Shown here piece after piece: positions 29,932 to 31,328 of a stretch of DNA of 31,328 bases. Position 1 is the first letter of the stretch; each line of letters begins with the position of its first letter. The DNA comes from Apostichopus parvimensis (Eukaryota > Echinodermata > Holothuroidea > Aspidochirotida > Stichopodidae). The notes below the pieces were generated by a model that was not told where the DNA came from, made no database searches, and saw only the letters and a program-made list of their open reading frames with translations. Made by a program: the position numbers and the translations under genes. The stretch spans positions 75,377 to 106,704 of the forward strand of contig KN883675.1 in NCBI GenBank assembly GCA_000934455.1, in the 5' to 3' direction.

Positions 29932-29937
29932 AATAAA
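29932..29937 (+). terminator. Candidate distal poly(A) signal AATAAA
   Basis: AATAAATAAA followed within 20-45 bases by a TG-rich stretch that fits a downstream cleavage element. A proximal alternative is at 28689-28694. Confidence 0.45.
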
Positions 29938-30022
29938 TAAATGCAACATTTTGGTGGTTCTTAGTGGATGTGTTTCGTTTATTCATGTATGAGTTCTTTT
30001 CATAAGCTATAAATCAAAGGAT

Positions 30023-30041
30023 GGGGGGGGGGGGGGGGGGG
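30023..30041. repeat. 19-base G homopolymer
   Basis: Uninterrupted G run downstream of the probable transcript end. Confidence 0.95.
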
Positions 30042-30065
30042 AATGGCCAGTGTCTTTTGCTGTAA

Positions 30066-30155
30066 GAAGTAAAAGGAAAGCAGAAGTTGGAATTGAACCA
30101 GGGACCTTGTGATTGTTAAAAATTTTCTCTACCACTAGACCATTAGATGGGACAC
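30066..30155 (-). repeat. tRNA-derived (SINE-like) unit
   Basis: Minus strand reads TGGTCTAGTGGTAGAG, like a pol III A box, and 40-50 bases later GGTTCAATTCC, like a B box. No acceptor stem closes, so it is a tRNA-derived repeat rather than a working tRNA gene. Confidence 0.5.
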
Positions 30156-30248
30156 TGTTTTACCAAACTTTCCTAATATTTAAAGATCCAGTAGTTTGGA
30201 CTTAGATGTTTTTTAAAAACATTTCCTACCTGATCCTCTTGGGATCAG

Positions 30249-30420
30249 GGAACCTTGTCAGGGAGGAGGGATCCGCGCAACTCACCTTGTCCGCTTGGGA
30301 ACCTTGTCAGGGGGAGGGGGTCCGCGCAACTCACCATGTCCGCTTGGGAACCTTGTCAGGGGGAGGGGGTCCGCGCAACTCTGCTTGTCCGCTTGGGAAA
30401 CTCGCCTCACTTGGGAACTT
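30249..30420. repeat. About 49-bp GC-rich tandem repeat, about 3.4 copies
   Basis: GGGAACCTTGTCAGGG..GGTCCGCGCAACTC..GTCCGCTT repeats from 30249, 30297, 30346 and partly 30395. GC-rich, unlike its surroundings. Confidence 0.88.
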
Positions 30421-30427
30421 TGGATGG

Positions 30428-30510
30428 TGATAACCCAGCCAGGGCTTGAACCGTGTTGATCAGGAAAATCCAAATCGCTCACGGCACAACCAATCACACC
30501 ATTTTGGTTC
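30428..30510 (-). repeat. tRNA-derived (SINE-like) unit, second type
   Basis: Minus strand has GGTTGTGCCGTGAGCG in A-box position and GGTTCAAGCCC as a B box. The sequence between differs from the neighbouring units, so it is a separate family or an old copy. Confidence 0.45.
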
Positions 30511-30569
30511 CCAAGGAATAAACTTCGTTTCTTACCTTTATACTTCCACCTACCACAAAGAACAGAAAA

Positions 30570-31328
30570 GTAAAAGGCTCTGGCTGGACTTGAACCGCAG
30601 ACATGGAGATTGCCTGACTCTCTCCAGTCCAGAGCACTTACCACTGTGCCACTTGAACTGTTGAGAAATAATGCTCGTTTCTAATATTTGAACCTCAGAA
30701 TGGAAATTGTAAAAGAGCAGAAAATTAAAATGCTCTAGCTGGACTTGAACCACAGACATGGAGATTGTCTGACTCTCAAGTCCAGAGCACTAACCACTGT
30801 GCCACTTGAATTGTTGAGAAATAATGCTCGTTTCTAATATTTGAACCTCATAATGGAAATTGTAAAAGAGCAGAAAATCAAAATGCTCTAGCTGGACTTG
30901 AACCGCAGACATGGAGATTGTCTGACTCTCAAGTCCAGAGCACTAACCACTGTGCCACTTGAACTGTTGCGAAATAATGCTCGTTTCTAATATTTGAACC
31001 TCAGAATGGAAATTGTAAAAGAGCAGAAAATTAAAATGCTCTAGTTGGACTTGAACCGCAGACATGGAGATTATCTGACTCTCTCCCTTCCAGAGCACTA
31101 ACCACTGTGCCACATGAACTGTTGAGAAATAATGCTCATTTCTAATATTTGAGCCACAGAGTGGAAAGGTAAAAAAAAAAAAAAATCAAAACACACTAGT
31201 TGGACTTGAACCGCAGACATGGAGTTTGTCTGACTCTCAAGTCCAGAGCACTAACCACTGTGCCACTTGAACTGTTGAGAAATAATGCTCGTTTCTAATA
31301 TTTGAACCTCAGAATGGAAATTGTAAAA
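30570..31328 (-). repeat. 154-bp tandem array of tRNA-Ser-like units, 5 copies, open-ended
   Basis: tRNA-like parts lie near 30577-30651, 30731-30804, 30885-30958, 31038-31112 and 31191-31265. On the minus strand each has A box TGGCACAGTGGTTAGTGC, an anticodon arm like CTGGACTTGAGAGTCAG (TGA in the loop, Ser-like), a long variable region, and B box GGTTCAAGTCC. About 80 bases of shared AT-rich tail separate the units. The acceptor stem does not pair. The array runs past the window end. Confidence 0.8.

Larger units (their letters stand above)
27947..29960 (+). other. SMC4: Probable SMC4 3' UTR with two poly(A) signals
   Basis: AT-rich non-coding DNA after the stop. AATAAA occurs at 28689-28694, followed by a TG-rich stretch, and at 29932-29937, followed by a stronger TG-rich stretch. 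Either could end the transcript, giving a 3' UTR of about 0.75 or 2 kb. A G-rich tract lies at 28140-28165. Confidence 0.5.

Noticed and set aside
30570..31328. Functional tRNA-Ser genes
   Set aside because: A and B boxes are present, but the acceptor stem does not pair and the anticodon stem has mismatches. Better called tRNA-derived repeats.

Overview
This is a nuclear DNA window from an animal, not a prokaryote. It carries one long gene split by GT-AG introns, in AT-rich DNA full of homopolymers, minisatellites and DNA transposons. The gene is SMC4, the condensin ATPase subunit. I traced 23 coding exons from an ATG at 4807 to a TGA at 27946. All exon phases close, giving 3795 nt (1264 residues plus stop), close to the length of human SMC4 (1288). 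The transposon mix (hAT relatives, a long foldback, a LINE 3' tail, tRNA-derived repeats) and the protein similarity suggest a marine invertebrate deuterostome, perhaps an echinoderm such as a sea cucumber. The species is an inference I cannot verify.

Layout: 1-4784 is the 5' flank and probable 5' UTR intron. It holds a (CA)n tract, a hAT-Charlie-like terminus near 1505, a possible CCAAT promoter and non-coding first exon near 2468-2535, and a 1.37-kb foldback transposon (2837-4209). Exons 1-4 (4807-7642) encode the N-terminal ATPase half with the Walker A motif. Exons 5-10 encode the first coiled coil, exons 11-15 the hinge, exons 15-20 the return coiled coil, and exons 21-23 the C-terminal ATPase half with the signature and Walker B motifs. 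A 146-base assembly gap lies in intron 17. From 27947 come the 3' UTR with two candidate poly(A) signals (28689 and 29932). After these come tRNA-derived repeats, ending in a 154-bp tandem array of tRNA-Ser-like units that runs off the window.

The most notable signal is in the introns. Four of them (5, 16, 19 and 22) carry tandem duplications that begin at or span an exon-intron boundary, so splice sites and exon fragments are copied into the intron. Intron 16 has seven copies of a 128-bp unit, each starting with a consensus 5' splice site. Intron 19 has decayed copies of the exon 19 end and its donor. In introns 5 and 22 a non-autonomous hAT element sits inside the duplication, with recognisable 8-bp target-site duplications. 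Other unusual items are a MITE with nested, mutually exclusive hairpins (18581-18834), a hammerhead-ribozyme-like motif (12899-12939, minus strand), and a perfect-looking 5' splice site embedded in the Walker A codons. I found no new multi-gene system: this is one conserved housekeeping gene with unusual intron content.
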